DNA of 64,000 bases from Novosphingobium sp. JCM 18896. Its GTDB lineage: Bacteria; Pseudomonadota; Alphaproteobacteria; Sphingomonadales; Sphingomonadaceae. The translations under genes were made by a program, and so were the position numbers. The notes under the pieces are model-generated. The model saw nothing but the letters and a program-made list of their open reading frames with translations. It did no database searches and was not told the origin of the DNA. Numbering within the stretch: the stretch's first letter is position 1; each line of letters opens with the position of its first letter. Of this stretch, positions 29,764 to 39,064 are shown piece after piece. The DNA lies in contig NZ_JAPCZF010000001.1 in NCBI RefSeq assembly GCF_025938095.1, positions 992,001 through 1,056,000 of the forward strand, in the 5' to 3' direction.

Positions 29764-30807
29764 ATGCCCACGCTCCCGATCTCCGAACTGACCGACCGCG
29801 CCCGCGAGATCTTTCGCCTGGCGGTCGAAGGCTATCTGTCCTCGGGAATGCCCGTGGGATCGAAGACCCTGGCCGGAGCCGGCGGGCTCAATCTCTCGCC
29901 GGCATCGATACGCTCGGTCCTGGCCGATCTCGAACAACTCGGCCTGCTCGCCGCGCCGCATACCAGCGCGGGGCGCATGCCCACCGAGGTTGGACTGCGC
30001 CTCTTCGTCGACGGCATGATGCAGGCGGCCGAGCCCACCGCCGACGAACGCGCGGCGATCGAGCGGCGGATGAAAGAGCCTGGCCCGATCGAGCACGCGC
30101 TCGCCGCGACCAGCGCGGTGCTGTCCGACCTGTCGGCCTGCGCCGGCGTCGTCATGGTGCCGCGGCGTGAACCGCAACTCGCGCAGTTCAGCCTCGTTCC
30201 GCTCGGCGCCGATCGTGCGCTGGCCGTGCTCGTGGGCGAGGATGGTGGAATCGAAAACCGCGTCGTGCCGCTGCCGGCACCCGTACCGCCCGGCGCGCTC
30301 GAGCAGGTGTCGAACTACGTCACCGCGCGGCTCGGCGGACGGACGCTGGCCCAGGCCGCGCAGGCGATGCGCGCGGAGATCGCGTCGGGCCGCTCGGCAC
30401 TCGACGCCGCGAGCCGCGACCTCGTCGAACGTGGGCTCGCGGTATGGAGCGAGGATGCTGCACGTCGCCCGGTGCTGATCGTCCGCGGCCAAGCCAACCT
30501 GCTCGACGAGGCCATGCTCAGCGACCTCGAAAGGGTACGCCTGCTGCTCGACGATCTCGAGAACAAGCAGTCGGTCGCCGAGATGCTCGACCTTGCGCGC
30601 GAGGCCGATTCGACGCGAATCTTCATCGGTTCGGAGAACCGGCTCTTCGCGCTTTCGGGGTCCTCGGTGATCGCATCGCCCTATCGCGACCGCGATGGAC
30701 GGGTCATCGGCGTGGTGGGGGTTATCGGACCCACGCGGTTGAATTATGCGCGCGTGGTCCCCATGGTGGACTTCACCGCCCAGAGCCTGGGCAAGCTTAT
30801 CGGATAG
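29764..30807 (+). CDS. hrcA: Heat-inducible transcription repressor HrcA
   Basis: A 347-residue repressor. The winged-helix DNA-binding part is residues 1-80 (PVGSKTLA, SPASIRSVLADLEQLGLL, PHTSAGRMPTE). The GAF-like core and dimerisation parts follow, ending with IGPTRLNYARVVPMVDFT. HrcA binds CIRCE operators, usually at groESL. No CIRCE (TTAGCACTC-N9-GAGTGCTAA) was found in this window, so its targets lie elsewhere. It is followed by grpE after 15 bases, the usual order. Confidence 0.95.
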   Translation: MPTLPISELTDRAREIFRLAVEGYLSSGMPVGSKTLAGAGGLNLSPASIRSVLADLEQLGLLAAPHTSAGRMPTEVGLRLFVDGMMQAAEPTADERAAIERRMKEPGPIEHALAATSAVLSDLSACAGVVMVPRREPQLAQFSLVPLGADRALAVLVGEDGGIENRVVPLPAPVPPGALEQVSNYVTARLGGRTLAQAAQAMRAEIASGRSALDAASRDLVERGLAVWSEDAARRPVLIVRGQANLLDEAMLSDLERVRLLLDDLENKQSVAEMLDLAREADSTRIFIGSENRLFALSGSSVIASPYRDRDGRVIGVVGVIGPTRLNYARVVPMVDFTAQSLGKLIG

Positions 30808-30822
30808 CGGAACTACAGTATA

Positions 30823-31383
30823 ATGAACGAAGACAAGACGCAGCAGGACGATGCGGCGGTGGCCGAGGAATTGAAGGGCGTGCCCGAGGAACTGCTTGGC
30901 GGCGCCTCGCTCGGCGGCGAACTCAAGGATTTGCAGGACCAGCTCGAAGCGCAGAAGCAGGAAGTGCTCTATGCGCGCGCCGAGACGCAGAACGTGCGCC
31001 GCCGGCTCGAGAAGGACATCGCCGACACCCGCGCCTATGCCGCGACCGGCTTCGCGCGCGACATCCTGTCGGTCGCCGACAACCTGTCGCGCGCGCTCGA
31101 GTCGGTTCCGGCCGACCTGCGCGAGGACGACAAGCTCAAGGGCCTCGTCGCGGGCATCGAGGCCACTGCGCGCGAGATCGACAAGGTCTTCGGCCTGCAC
31201 GGCATCAGCCGCATCGCCGCCAAGGGCCTGCCGCTCGATCCCAACCAGCACCAGGCCATGCTCGAAGTGCCCTCCGCCGACGCCGAACCCGGCACCGTCG
31301 TGCAGGAACTGCAGGCCGGCTACATGATCAAGGACCGCCTCCTGCGCCCGGCGATGGTCGCCGTGGCGAAGAAGCCTGATTGA
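30823..31383 (+). CDS. grpE: Nucleotide exchange factor GrpE
   Basis: A 186-residue DnaK co-chaperone. An acidic N-terminal tail precedes a long helix (residues 40-90, rich in Glu/Gln/Lys) and the C-terminal beta domain with HGISRIAAKG, PNQHQAML and GYMIKDRLLRPAMVAVAK. It promotes ADP release from DnaK. In this genome dnaK-dnaJ lie 1.6 kb further on, separated by three unrelated genes. Confidence 0.94.
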   Translation: MNEDKTQQDDAAVAEELKGVPEELLGGASLGGELKDLQDQLEAQKQEVLYARAETQNVRRRLEKDIADTRAYAATGFARDILSVADNLSRALESVPADLREDDKLKGLVAGIEATAREIDKVFGLHGISRIAAKGLPLDPNQHQAMLEVPSADAEPGTVVQELQAGYMIKDRLLRPAMVAVAKKPD

Positions 31384-31459
31384 GCCACGCGGGGCAGGGC
31401 CCGGCCGGCGAAACGTCGGCTGGGCCGCCCGTCGCCAGCGGCTAAGTACAAAACGTTAC

Positions 31460-31484
31460 GGAACTCGCGGATAAATCAGCCGTT
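31460..31484 (+). promoter_or_regulatory. Candidate EcfG (general stress sigma factor) promoter
   Basis: GGAAC at 31460-31464 and CGTT at 31481-31484 are separated by exactly 16 bases, the consensus of alphaproteobacterial EcfG-type promoters (GGAAC-N16/17-CGTT). Transcription would begin about 30 bases upstream of the small lipoprotein gene at 31520. Confidence 0.65.
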
Positions 31485-31519
31485 TGCCTCGTACAGCGTT
31501 AGGCAATCGGAGACTTATC

Positions 31520-31777
31520 ATGCGTTCCCTCATCCTTCCCGTCATGGCCGCCGGCGCGCTTGCGCTCGGTGGCTGTGCTTCGAACTATGCCGGTGAAGGC
31601 GCCCTCGCGGGCGGCGCGCTCGGCGCTGGTGTCGGTGCGCTGGCGGGTGACGTCGGCGCGGGCGCTGCAATCGGTGCTGCCGCTGGTGCGGTGGCCGGCT
31701 CTACCGCCTCGAAGAACGACCGCGGCTGCTATCGCCGTGACCGCAATGGCGACCGCTACTGGGATCGCCGTTGCTGA
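31520..31777 (+). CDS. Glycine-zipper lipoprotein
   Basis: An 85-residue protein. The start at 31520 has GGAG nearby and gives a signal ending in a lipobox LGGC (Cys19). The centre is a glycine zipper (GALAGGALGAGVGALAGDVG) typical of small membrane-inserting or envelope-stress proteins. The C-terminus is short, basic and Cys-containing (CYRRDRNGDRYWDRRC). A GGAAC-N16-CGTT promoter upstream suggests control by the general stress response. Similar C-terminal layouts occur in many sphingomonad 17-kDa-antigen-like proteins. Confidence 0.72.
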   Translation: MRSLILPVMAAGALALGGCASNYAGEGALAGGALGAGVGALAGDVGAGAAIGAAAGAVAGSTASKNDRGCYRRDRNGDRYWDRRC

Positions 31778-31808
31778 TGCGCTCCGGTGCGGGCGCGATG
31801 TGACGGCA

Positions 31809-32237
31809 TCAGCCCGCGCCGGGGAAATCCACAAGAGCATCGTAGATGGCCGGGTCCGAAACCCCGGCCATTTTCACGCCGCGGCGCAGCAGGAAGGCAT
31901 GGCGGACGATCTCCGCCTGTTGCTCGATGCCGTAGCGCGTCAGCGGCCAGCCCGGTTTGAGGCTGTAATCGTAGCGGCACAACGGATGGCGCGCGAGCGG
32001 TAGGTAGAGCCTGCCGTGCCGCTGCGATTGCCAGACGTGCGTCATCTCGTGGATGAACAGGCCCTGCCGATCGAGCCCGGCCTGGGCGAAGTCGTCACAG
32101 TAGAACGGCGAAGCCGGCGGGAAATGGATGTGGCCGCAAGGCGCCATCGTCACGGTGCGCGGTTGCAGCGGATGCCAGCGCCGGCGCCGGATTCGCACCG
32201 GATCGCAATCGACCGCCGTGCCGAAGATCGAACGCAC
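31809..32237 (-). CDS. Vgr-related HExxH protein (zincin-like), start uncertain
   Basis: The protein carries HEMTHVWQ, a zinc-metallopeptidase-like HExxH motif, followed by LYLPLARHPLCRYDYSLKPG and GIEQQAEIVRHAFLLR. It matches small proteins annotated as Vgr-related in sphingomonads, function unknown. The only standard start is GTG at 32237 (142 residues). However, the in-frame upstream codons (RSLTAGERAL) look like the normal N-terminus of the family, so translation may begin further up at a rare start such as CTG. It follows the copper chaperone gene on the same strand. Confidence 0.62.
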   Translation of the reverse strand: MRSIFGTAVDCDPVRIRRRRWHPLQPRTVTMAPCGHIHFPPASPFYCDDFAQAGLDRQGLFIHEMTHVWQSQRHGRLYLPLARHPLCRYDYSLKPGWPLTRYGIEQQAEIVRHAFLLRRGVKMAGVSDPAIYDALVDFPGAG

Positions 32238-32296
32238 CAGCGCGCGTTCACCCGCGGTCAGGCTACGCTCGCCGCCGACAGGGCAGGCGGCTGCGC

Positions 32297-32794
32297 TCAG
32301 TTGCCGTGGCCTTCCATATCCATCGCACCCGACATGCTCTCGACCTTGAGCGGTACCGAAACCTTGTCGCCGCCGGCGAAGGTCAGGGTCATCTCGGCGG
32401 TGCCGCCGGCCTTCACCGTCTCGGCGAGGTCGAACACCATCACATGCTTGCCACCGCGCTCGAACCTTACCGATTCGCCCGGCTTGAGTTCGATCATGCC
32501 GAGTGGCGCCATCGTGCCACCCTTGGTCTCGTGCATCTCGGCCTTGGCGGCACCGTCGATGGTCACGGCCGCGAGCGTGACCGCGGCGGCGCTGCCGTTG
32601 GTCACCGCAAAATAGGCCGCACCCGGGCGCCCTTTCACCACCGGCAGCGACAGCATGCCATCCGCAACCGTGATGCCCGGCTTGGCATCGGGCATCGCCG
32701 CCGCGTCGCTCGGCTGCGCCGCGGGCTTGTTCGCCTCACCGCATGCGCTCAACGCGAGCAGCGCCAACGGGGCGAGAAAAAGCGGCGATTTCAT
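32297..32794 (-). CDS. Periplasmic copper chaperone PCuAC family
   Basis: A 165-residue protein with a lipoprotein-type signal ([10 protein letters not shown], Cys18). The copper site fits H(M)x10Mx21Hx[16 protein letters not shown] followed by GGKHVMVF. PCuAC proteins deliver copper(I) to cytochrome oxidase CuA or other periplasmic sites. The C-terminal tail [12 protein letters not shown] adds further Met/His residues. It is divergent from dnaK. No cytochrome oxidase gene is nearby. Confidence 0.86.
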   Translation of the reverse strand: MKSPLFLAPLALLALSACGEANKPAAQPSDAAAMPDAKPGITVADGMLSLPVVKGRPGAAYFAVTNGSAAAVTLAAVTIDGAAKAEMHETKGGTMAPLGMIELKPGESVRFERGGKHVMVFDLAETVKAGGTAEMTLTFAGGDKVSVPLKVESMSGAMDMEGHGN

Positions 32795-32854
32795 CGGCGG
32801 AATCCTTTCGGGCGAGACAGAACGGGGCCGCCGCCTCGCTAATGCCGCAACGCT

Positions 32855-32882
32855 CTTGTGCCAATAAAAACCGCTCCTATAT
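32855..32882 (+). promoter_or_regulatory. Sigma-32-type heat-shock promoter for dnaK
   Basis: CTTG at 32855-32858 and CCTATAT at 32876-32882 are 17 bases apart, matching the alphaproteobacterial sigma-32 consensus CTTG-N17/18-CYTATNT. The predicted start of transcription near 32889 leaves a leader of about 118 bases before the dnaK ATG. No other gene on this strand lies between. Confidence 0.75.
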
Positions 32883-33006
32883 CGCGCAGCAACGATGGCG
32901 GTTCCCGCGTCCCGGCGTGGAACCTTTGTCGAGAGCCGCCGAGCCGCTTCGCCTTCGGGGATGCGCACCGCGCGGTGTCACACACGATGCGAGGAATGGG
33001 GTAAGA

Positions 33007-34917
<1,911 letters not shown>

Positions 34918-34933
34918 TGGTAACGAACTAGCG

Positions 34934-34973
34934 AATTTCCGTCGCTTTCGCTTCGGCGGAAGCGGCGGGAATT
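34934..34973 (+). ncRNA. C(UUCG)G-capped hairpin between dnaK and dnaJ
   Basis: Bases 34934-34951 pair with 34956-34973 to give an 18-bp stem containing three G-T pairs and no mismatch, closed by a C(TTCG)G loop, one of the most stable RNA tetraloops. No T-run follows, so it is probably an mRNA stability or processing element, or an attenuator lowering dnaJ relative to dnaK, rather than a standard terminator. Confidence 0.65.
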
Positions 34974-34989
34974 TGATCGGGGTCGGGTA

Positions 34990-36117
34990 ATGGCGTCAGC
35001 CGAGATTGATTTTTACGAGCTGCTCGAAGTCGAGCGGACCGCGGACGACGCGACTATCAAGTCGTCCTATCGCAAGCTTGCGATGAAGTGGCACCCGGAC
35101 AAGAACCCCGGCTGTGCCGATTCCGAAGCGCGCTTCAAGGCGATCAGCCAGGCCTATGACTGCCTGAAGGATCCGCAAAAGCGCGCAGCCTATGATCGCT
35201 ATGGCCACGAGGCCTTCCAGAACGGTGGCGGCGGAGCTGGCGCCGGTCAGGGCTTCGGCGGCGATTTCGGCGACATCTTCGAGTCTATTTTCGGCAGCGC
35301 CTTCGGTGGCGGCGGACGCCAGCAGGCGCGCCGCGGTGCCGATCTGCGTTACGACATGGAAATCAGCCTCGACGAGGCGTTCCACGGCAAGTCCGCGCAG
35401 ATCGAAATCGAGGTCTCGCAGGTTTGCGAACCCTGCGACGGCCAGGGCGCCGAGCCGGGCACCGGCACGCGTCGCTGCACGCTGTGCGGCGGCCATGGCA
35501 AGGTCCGCTCGCAGCAAGGCTTCTTCATGGTCGAGCGCACCTGCCCGACCTGCCACGGCCGCGGCGAGGTGATCGAGAAGCCCTGCCGTTCGTGCGGTGG
35601 CGAGGGCCGCGTCGACAAGCCGCAGACGCTCGAAGTCAACGTGCCGCCGGGCGTAGATTCGGGGACGCGCATCCGCGTCGCCGGCAAGGGCGAGGCGGGG
35701 CCGTTCGGCGCACCTCCGGGCGACCTCTACATCTTCCTGCACGTCAAGCGTCACAAGGTGTTCGAGCGCGAAGGCACGAACCTGATCACGCGCGTGCCGA
35801 TCACCTTCACCACCGCCGCGCTCGGTGGCGAGATCGAGATTCCCGGGCTCGACGGCGAGCGCCATCAGATCGCCATTCCCGCGGGCATCCAGTCGGGCAA
35901 GCAGCTGCGCAAGCGCGGCGTCGGCATGCCCGTCCTCCAGGGCCGCGGTCGCGGCGACCTCGTGGTCGAGATCTCGGTCGAAACGCCGACCAAGCTTTCG
36001 GCGCGTCAGAAGGAACTGCTGCGCGAACTGCAGGCCACCGAGACCGGCGACGAGTGCCCAGGTTCGAAGGGCTTTTTCGACCGGATCAAGGAAGCCTGGA
36101 ACGACCTGACCGACTAA
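34990..36117 (+). CDS. dnaJ: Molecular chaperone DnaJ (Hsp40)
   Basis: A 375-residue class A J-protein. The J domain has HPD at residues 35-37. A Gly/Phe-rich linker follows, then the zinc domain with four repeats: CEPCDGQG, CTLCGGHG, CPTCHGRG, CRSCGGEG. The C-terminal substrate-binding domains are complete. It stimulates DnaK ATPase and delivers substrates. The gene lies 72 bases after dnaK and is presumably co-transcribed across the hairpin. Confidence 0.97.
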   Translation: MASAEIDFYELLEVERTADDATIKSSYRKLAMKWHPDKNPGCADSEARFKAISQAYDCLKDPQKRAAYDRYGHEAFQNGGGGAGAGQGFGGDFGDIFESIFGSAFGGGGRQQARRGADLRYDMEISLDEAFHGKSAQIEIEVSQVCEPCDGQGAEPGTGTRRCTLCGGHGKVRSQQGFFMVERTCPTCHGRGEVIEKPCRSCGGEGRVDKPQTLEVNVPPGVDSGTRIRVAGKGEAGPFGAPPGDLYIFLHVKRHKVFEREGTNLITRVPITFTTAALGGEIEIPGLDGERHQIAIPAGIQSGKQLRKRGVGMPVLQGRGRGDLVVEISVETPTKLSARQKELLRELQATETGDECPGSKGFFDRIKEAWNDLTD

Positions 36118-36141
36118 CCCCGAAAGAGCATCTGCTCAGGG

Positions 36142-36648
36142 TTATTTCGATGCGAAATGCGCGATCGCAGCCATGGCCTCGTCATGGCTGCGATCGGTCG
36201 CCGAAGTCGTCAGCGCCACGTCTCCACCCGTTAGTCCGCGATTGGCCTTGGCCAGCATTCCGGAAATACCCTTGCCGGGGAACATCGCCGGTTCGCGCAG
36301 ATGCAGAATGATCGAGCGCTGGCCGCGAAAGCTCCACTCGCTCACGCGCTCTATCTGCGACCAGGGGATCGTCTGATCGGACCAGCGTACCCAGCGGATG
36401 CCCGTCGGGCCGATGCGCATCTCCTCACCGGTATCGAACAGCCGCCTGAGCCCGACCAAACCGCAAAGCCCGAAAAACAGGATAGAGGCCCAGCCGATCG
36501 CCGAAGCAACCGACGCCGGATAGCGCGCGGTTTCAGGCTGCGCGCCAAACGCACCGATCATCCATAGGCCAAGCACCACGAAGACCGCGGAACCGAGCAC
36601 GAGCAAGACCATCCGCCAGGGCGACGACCGCGCGACGAATTCCGGCAT
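36142..36648 (-). CDS. STM3941-like membrane protein
   Basis: A 168-residue protein with two hydrophobic segments near the N-terminus (VLLVLGSAVFVVLGLWMIG and ASILFFGLCGLVGLRRLF). A PH-like cytoplasmic part follows (EMRIGPTGIRWVRWSDQTIPWSQIERV). This fits the STM3941/PH-like family of unknown function. Its ATG overlaps the patatin stop by one base (TGATG), so the two are probably translated together. It converges on dnaJ with a 24-base gap. Confidence 0.65.
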   Translation of the reverse strand: MPEFVARSSPWRMVLLVLGSAVFVVLGLWMIGAFGAQPETARYPASVASAIGWASILFFGLCGLVGLRRLFDTGEEMRIGPTGIRWVRWSDQTIPWSQIERVSEWSFRGQRSIILHLREPAMFPGKGISGMLAKANRGLTGGDVALTTSATDRSHDEAMAAIAHFASK

Positions 36649-38969
36649 CACGAACCTCCCATCACTTCCGCGCGTATCCCGCGCACCAACCCAGGATCGG
36701 CGCAGAGCCGGCCTTCCTCCTCGTCGAGAATTGCGAGGAAGGCTTCGCGCTTGAAGGCCTGCATTTCCTCGGCCGAGAGGGTCGCATTGTCGGGCAGTGA
36801 CGAGACCATCAAGTCGATCATCCGCTCGGCCCCGTGGAGCCGCCCCCACAGATAGTCGTTCTCGCGATAGGCACGGCTGAAGAAGGCACCGAAGTTGTAG
36901 AACTCGACCCCGCGCAGAGTCGCCTGGGTCCCACCCGCACGGATCGAACGCGCGTCGTCGGGCGATATGCGATCGACCTTGACCGGATCGAACTCGGTCA
37001 GGCCTTCGCCGCGCAACAGGGGCAGGGTGACCGTGTCGTAGAACGGATAGCCGAGATAGGCGAGCAACATGCGGCGGCGCAGCGGCGCGGGCATGTCGGC
37101 CATGGCCGTGGCCAGCATCGCATCGACGAGTTGGTCGGTCTCGGCCAGGCGGCGGCTCTCGGCGATCCCCGCGAGCACGGCCCCCGGATCCTGGAACACG
37201 CGTTCGGCCAGCTTGGGGAAGTCGGGACCGAGACAGTTCGAACTCTCGCGATCGAAATAGAGCGACAGCGCGTTGTAGACCGCCTCGCGCGCCTTCTCGC
37301 GCGCGTCTTCGCCCACTTCGCCGCCTTCTCCGTCCCAGTCCTGCGTCAGCCGGCGCGCAAGCAGCCGCAGTCGGCGGATGCGAAACGGCAGGTCGTGATC
37401 ACTGAAGAAGGCGATCGCCTCCTTGGTCGCGCCGCCCTTGAGATCAGAGATGCGATCGAGCCCGTGCGCCGCGAGATAACTGGTCAGGTGGTTGGCAATC
37501 GGCTCGCGCGAGGGCAGCGAGAGCCCGCGCGCCGCCTCGCAGATGATCTCTGCCAGCATGTCGACCACGCCAGCGAACTTGACCTGGGCATAGCCGTGAT
37601 AGGCGAAGCCCGCCTGCTCGGCGGCCGCCTGCTGCGCCTTGCCACGCCAATTCGACAACCGTTTCACCGTCGGCCGATCGAGGAACAGGGTGCGGCCGAA
37701 CAGCTTGTCGACCGTCGCCTCGACCTCGGGCCGCAGCGCCGAAACGATCGAGCGCAGGTGCGCGCGCTCGCTCGATTGCCGTGCGATCTCCTCGAGGTTG
37801 TCGCGCACCGGCTGTTCGCGCGGGATCGAGGAAAGCGAGCCGAAGATCACCGAGAACCAGCCCGGCGGCTTGGGATCGCCGCGATCGAGCCCGCCGATGC
37901 GATCGGGCCGCGGATCGATGTAGACGAAGCGCCGATCGACCTCGCGCTGCGCCGGACGATCGCGCAGCACGCCCATGGCATCGGCGAAAGGTGCGTTGAC
38001 CAGCACCGAACCGTCGATCAGCGACACGCCATCGGCAACGCCGCGGCGCGCATGTTCGGGCATGATCCGCTCGACGAAGGCCTCGCGTGTCGGCCAGCCG
38101 ATCTCGCGCTCGCGGGCGAGGCTGTCGATCTCGGACAATTGCAGGGCGGGGAAGGCGCCGGGGAAGCTCGCCGTCGCGCGCGCGGCGAAGACCAGTTCAG
38201 GCACAGGCGCGAGTTGGCCGCCGGGGTGTGCGGGAGTCGCGGCGCGGAAGCCGATTGACAGGCGATGCTCGCTCTCCTGCACCAGCGGCGGACTGTTGAG
38301 CCGCAGCACTTCCATGTGCCCCTTGAAGTCGGTCGCGGTGACGAAGAGGTCGAGCGGATGCCCGACGGGGAGCAACGGCGGTCCGGTCTCGTTGTCTTGC
38401 ATCGCTTCGAGCGCCTCGGCGATCAGCCGCGCGAAACCGAGCCCGCCGAACGGCGGCTCGAACCAGCGCGAGCGGATCAGGCGCGACAGCTTGCCGCGCA
38501 CTTCGGCGCGCGTCTCGGGGGCGACGCTTTCGGACACGACGTTACCCGGCCGCCGCAGCATCCAGCCGACCAGCGGCAGCGCCCACATCTTGGCGAAGCG
38601 CCAACCGGGCCGCGCATCGGGATCGAGCAGCACGTCGACGTCCGCACGTTCGAGCCAGAGATGGGTCAGCGGCTCGAGCGACTGGCCCGAATGGATCGCC
38701 TGGGCAAGGAACACGCCGTTGAGCCCACCGGCACTGGCCCCGGCGATGACGTCGTTCATCACGCGCAGGCGAAGGCCATGCTGCGCCTCCATGTGCTGCA
38801 GCAAACGCCGATAGACGTGTTCGACACCAGAGAGCCGGCCCGTGCCGTCGCAGAAGGCCTGGCTGGCGCGCGCGACTTTCCACAGCTCCTTGGTGACGCC
38901 GTGCATGTAGACCGCAAGGCTGACGCCGCCATAGCAGACGAGCGCGATGCGGAGTTCCTTCTGGCGCAT
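36648..38969 (-). CDS. Large patatin-like protein (patatin-related, TIGR03607 type)
   Basis: A 773-residue protein. Residues 1-350 are a patatin domain: oxyanion loop CYGGVSLAVYMHG (12-24), nucleophile Ser79 in GASAGG, and Asp319 in LIDGS, the Ser-Asp dyad of lipid acyl hydrolases. The remaining 420 residues are helical and typical of the long patatin-related subgroup (DUF3376-like). No signal peptide. It probably hydrolyses membrane phospholipids. The start at 38969 is preferred because upstream sequence is arginine-rich and overlaps the radA promoter area. The STM3941-like gene follows. Confidence 0.8.
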   Translation of the reverse strand: MRQKELRIALVCYGGVSLAVYMHGVTKELWKVARASQAFCDGTGRLSGVEHVYRRLLQHMEAQHGLRLRVMNDVIAGASAGGLNGVFLAQAIHSGQSLEPLTHLWLERADVDVLLDPDARPGWRFAKMWALPLVGWMLRRPGNVVSESVAPETRAEVRGKLSRLIRSRWFEPPFGGLGFARLIAEALEAMQDNETGPPLLPVGHPLDLFVTATDFKGHMEVLRLNSPPLVQESEHRLSIGFRAATPAHPGGQLAPVPELVFAARATASFPGAFPALQLSEIDSLAREREIGWPTREAFVERIMPEHARRGVADGVSLIDGSVLVNAPFADAMGVLRDRPAQREVDRRFVYIDPRPDRIGGLDRGDPKPPGWFSVIFGSLSSIPREQPVRDNLEEIARQSSERAHLRSIVSALRPEVEATVDKLFGRTLFLDRPTVKRLSNWRGKAQQAAAEQAGFAYHGYAQVKFAGVVDMLAEIICEAARGLSLPSREPIANHLTSYLAAHGLDRISDLKGGATKEAIAFFSDHDLPFRIRRLRLLARRLTQDWDGEGGEVGEDAREKAREAVYNALSLYFDRESSNCLGPDFPKLAERVFQDPGAVLAGIAESRRLAETDQLVDAMLATAMADMPAPLRRRMLLAYLGYPFYDTVTLPLLRGEGLTEFDPVKVDRISPDDARSIRAGGTQATLRGVEFYNFGAFFSRAYRENDYLWGRLHGAERMIDLMVSSLPDNATLSAEEMQAFKREAFLAILDEEEGRLCADPGLVRGIRAEVMGGS

Positions 38970-39064
38970 GGGCCTCCCCGTTCTTGCACGAGAGATGGCA
39001 CGGGCGAGGGGGACTGCCAAGTCCGCCCCTTGCGTTCCCCATACGTTCCCGATAAGCCGCGCGC

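Noticed and set aside
34934..34973. Rho-independent terminator after dnaK
   Set aside because: The stem is strong but is not followed by a T-run and dnaJ needs read-through.
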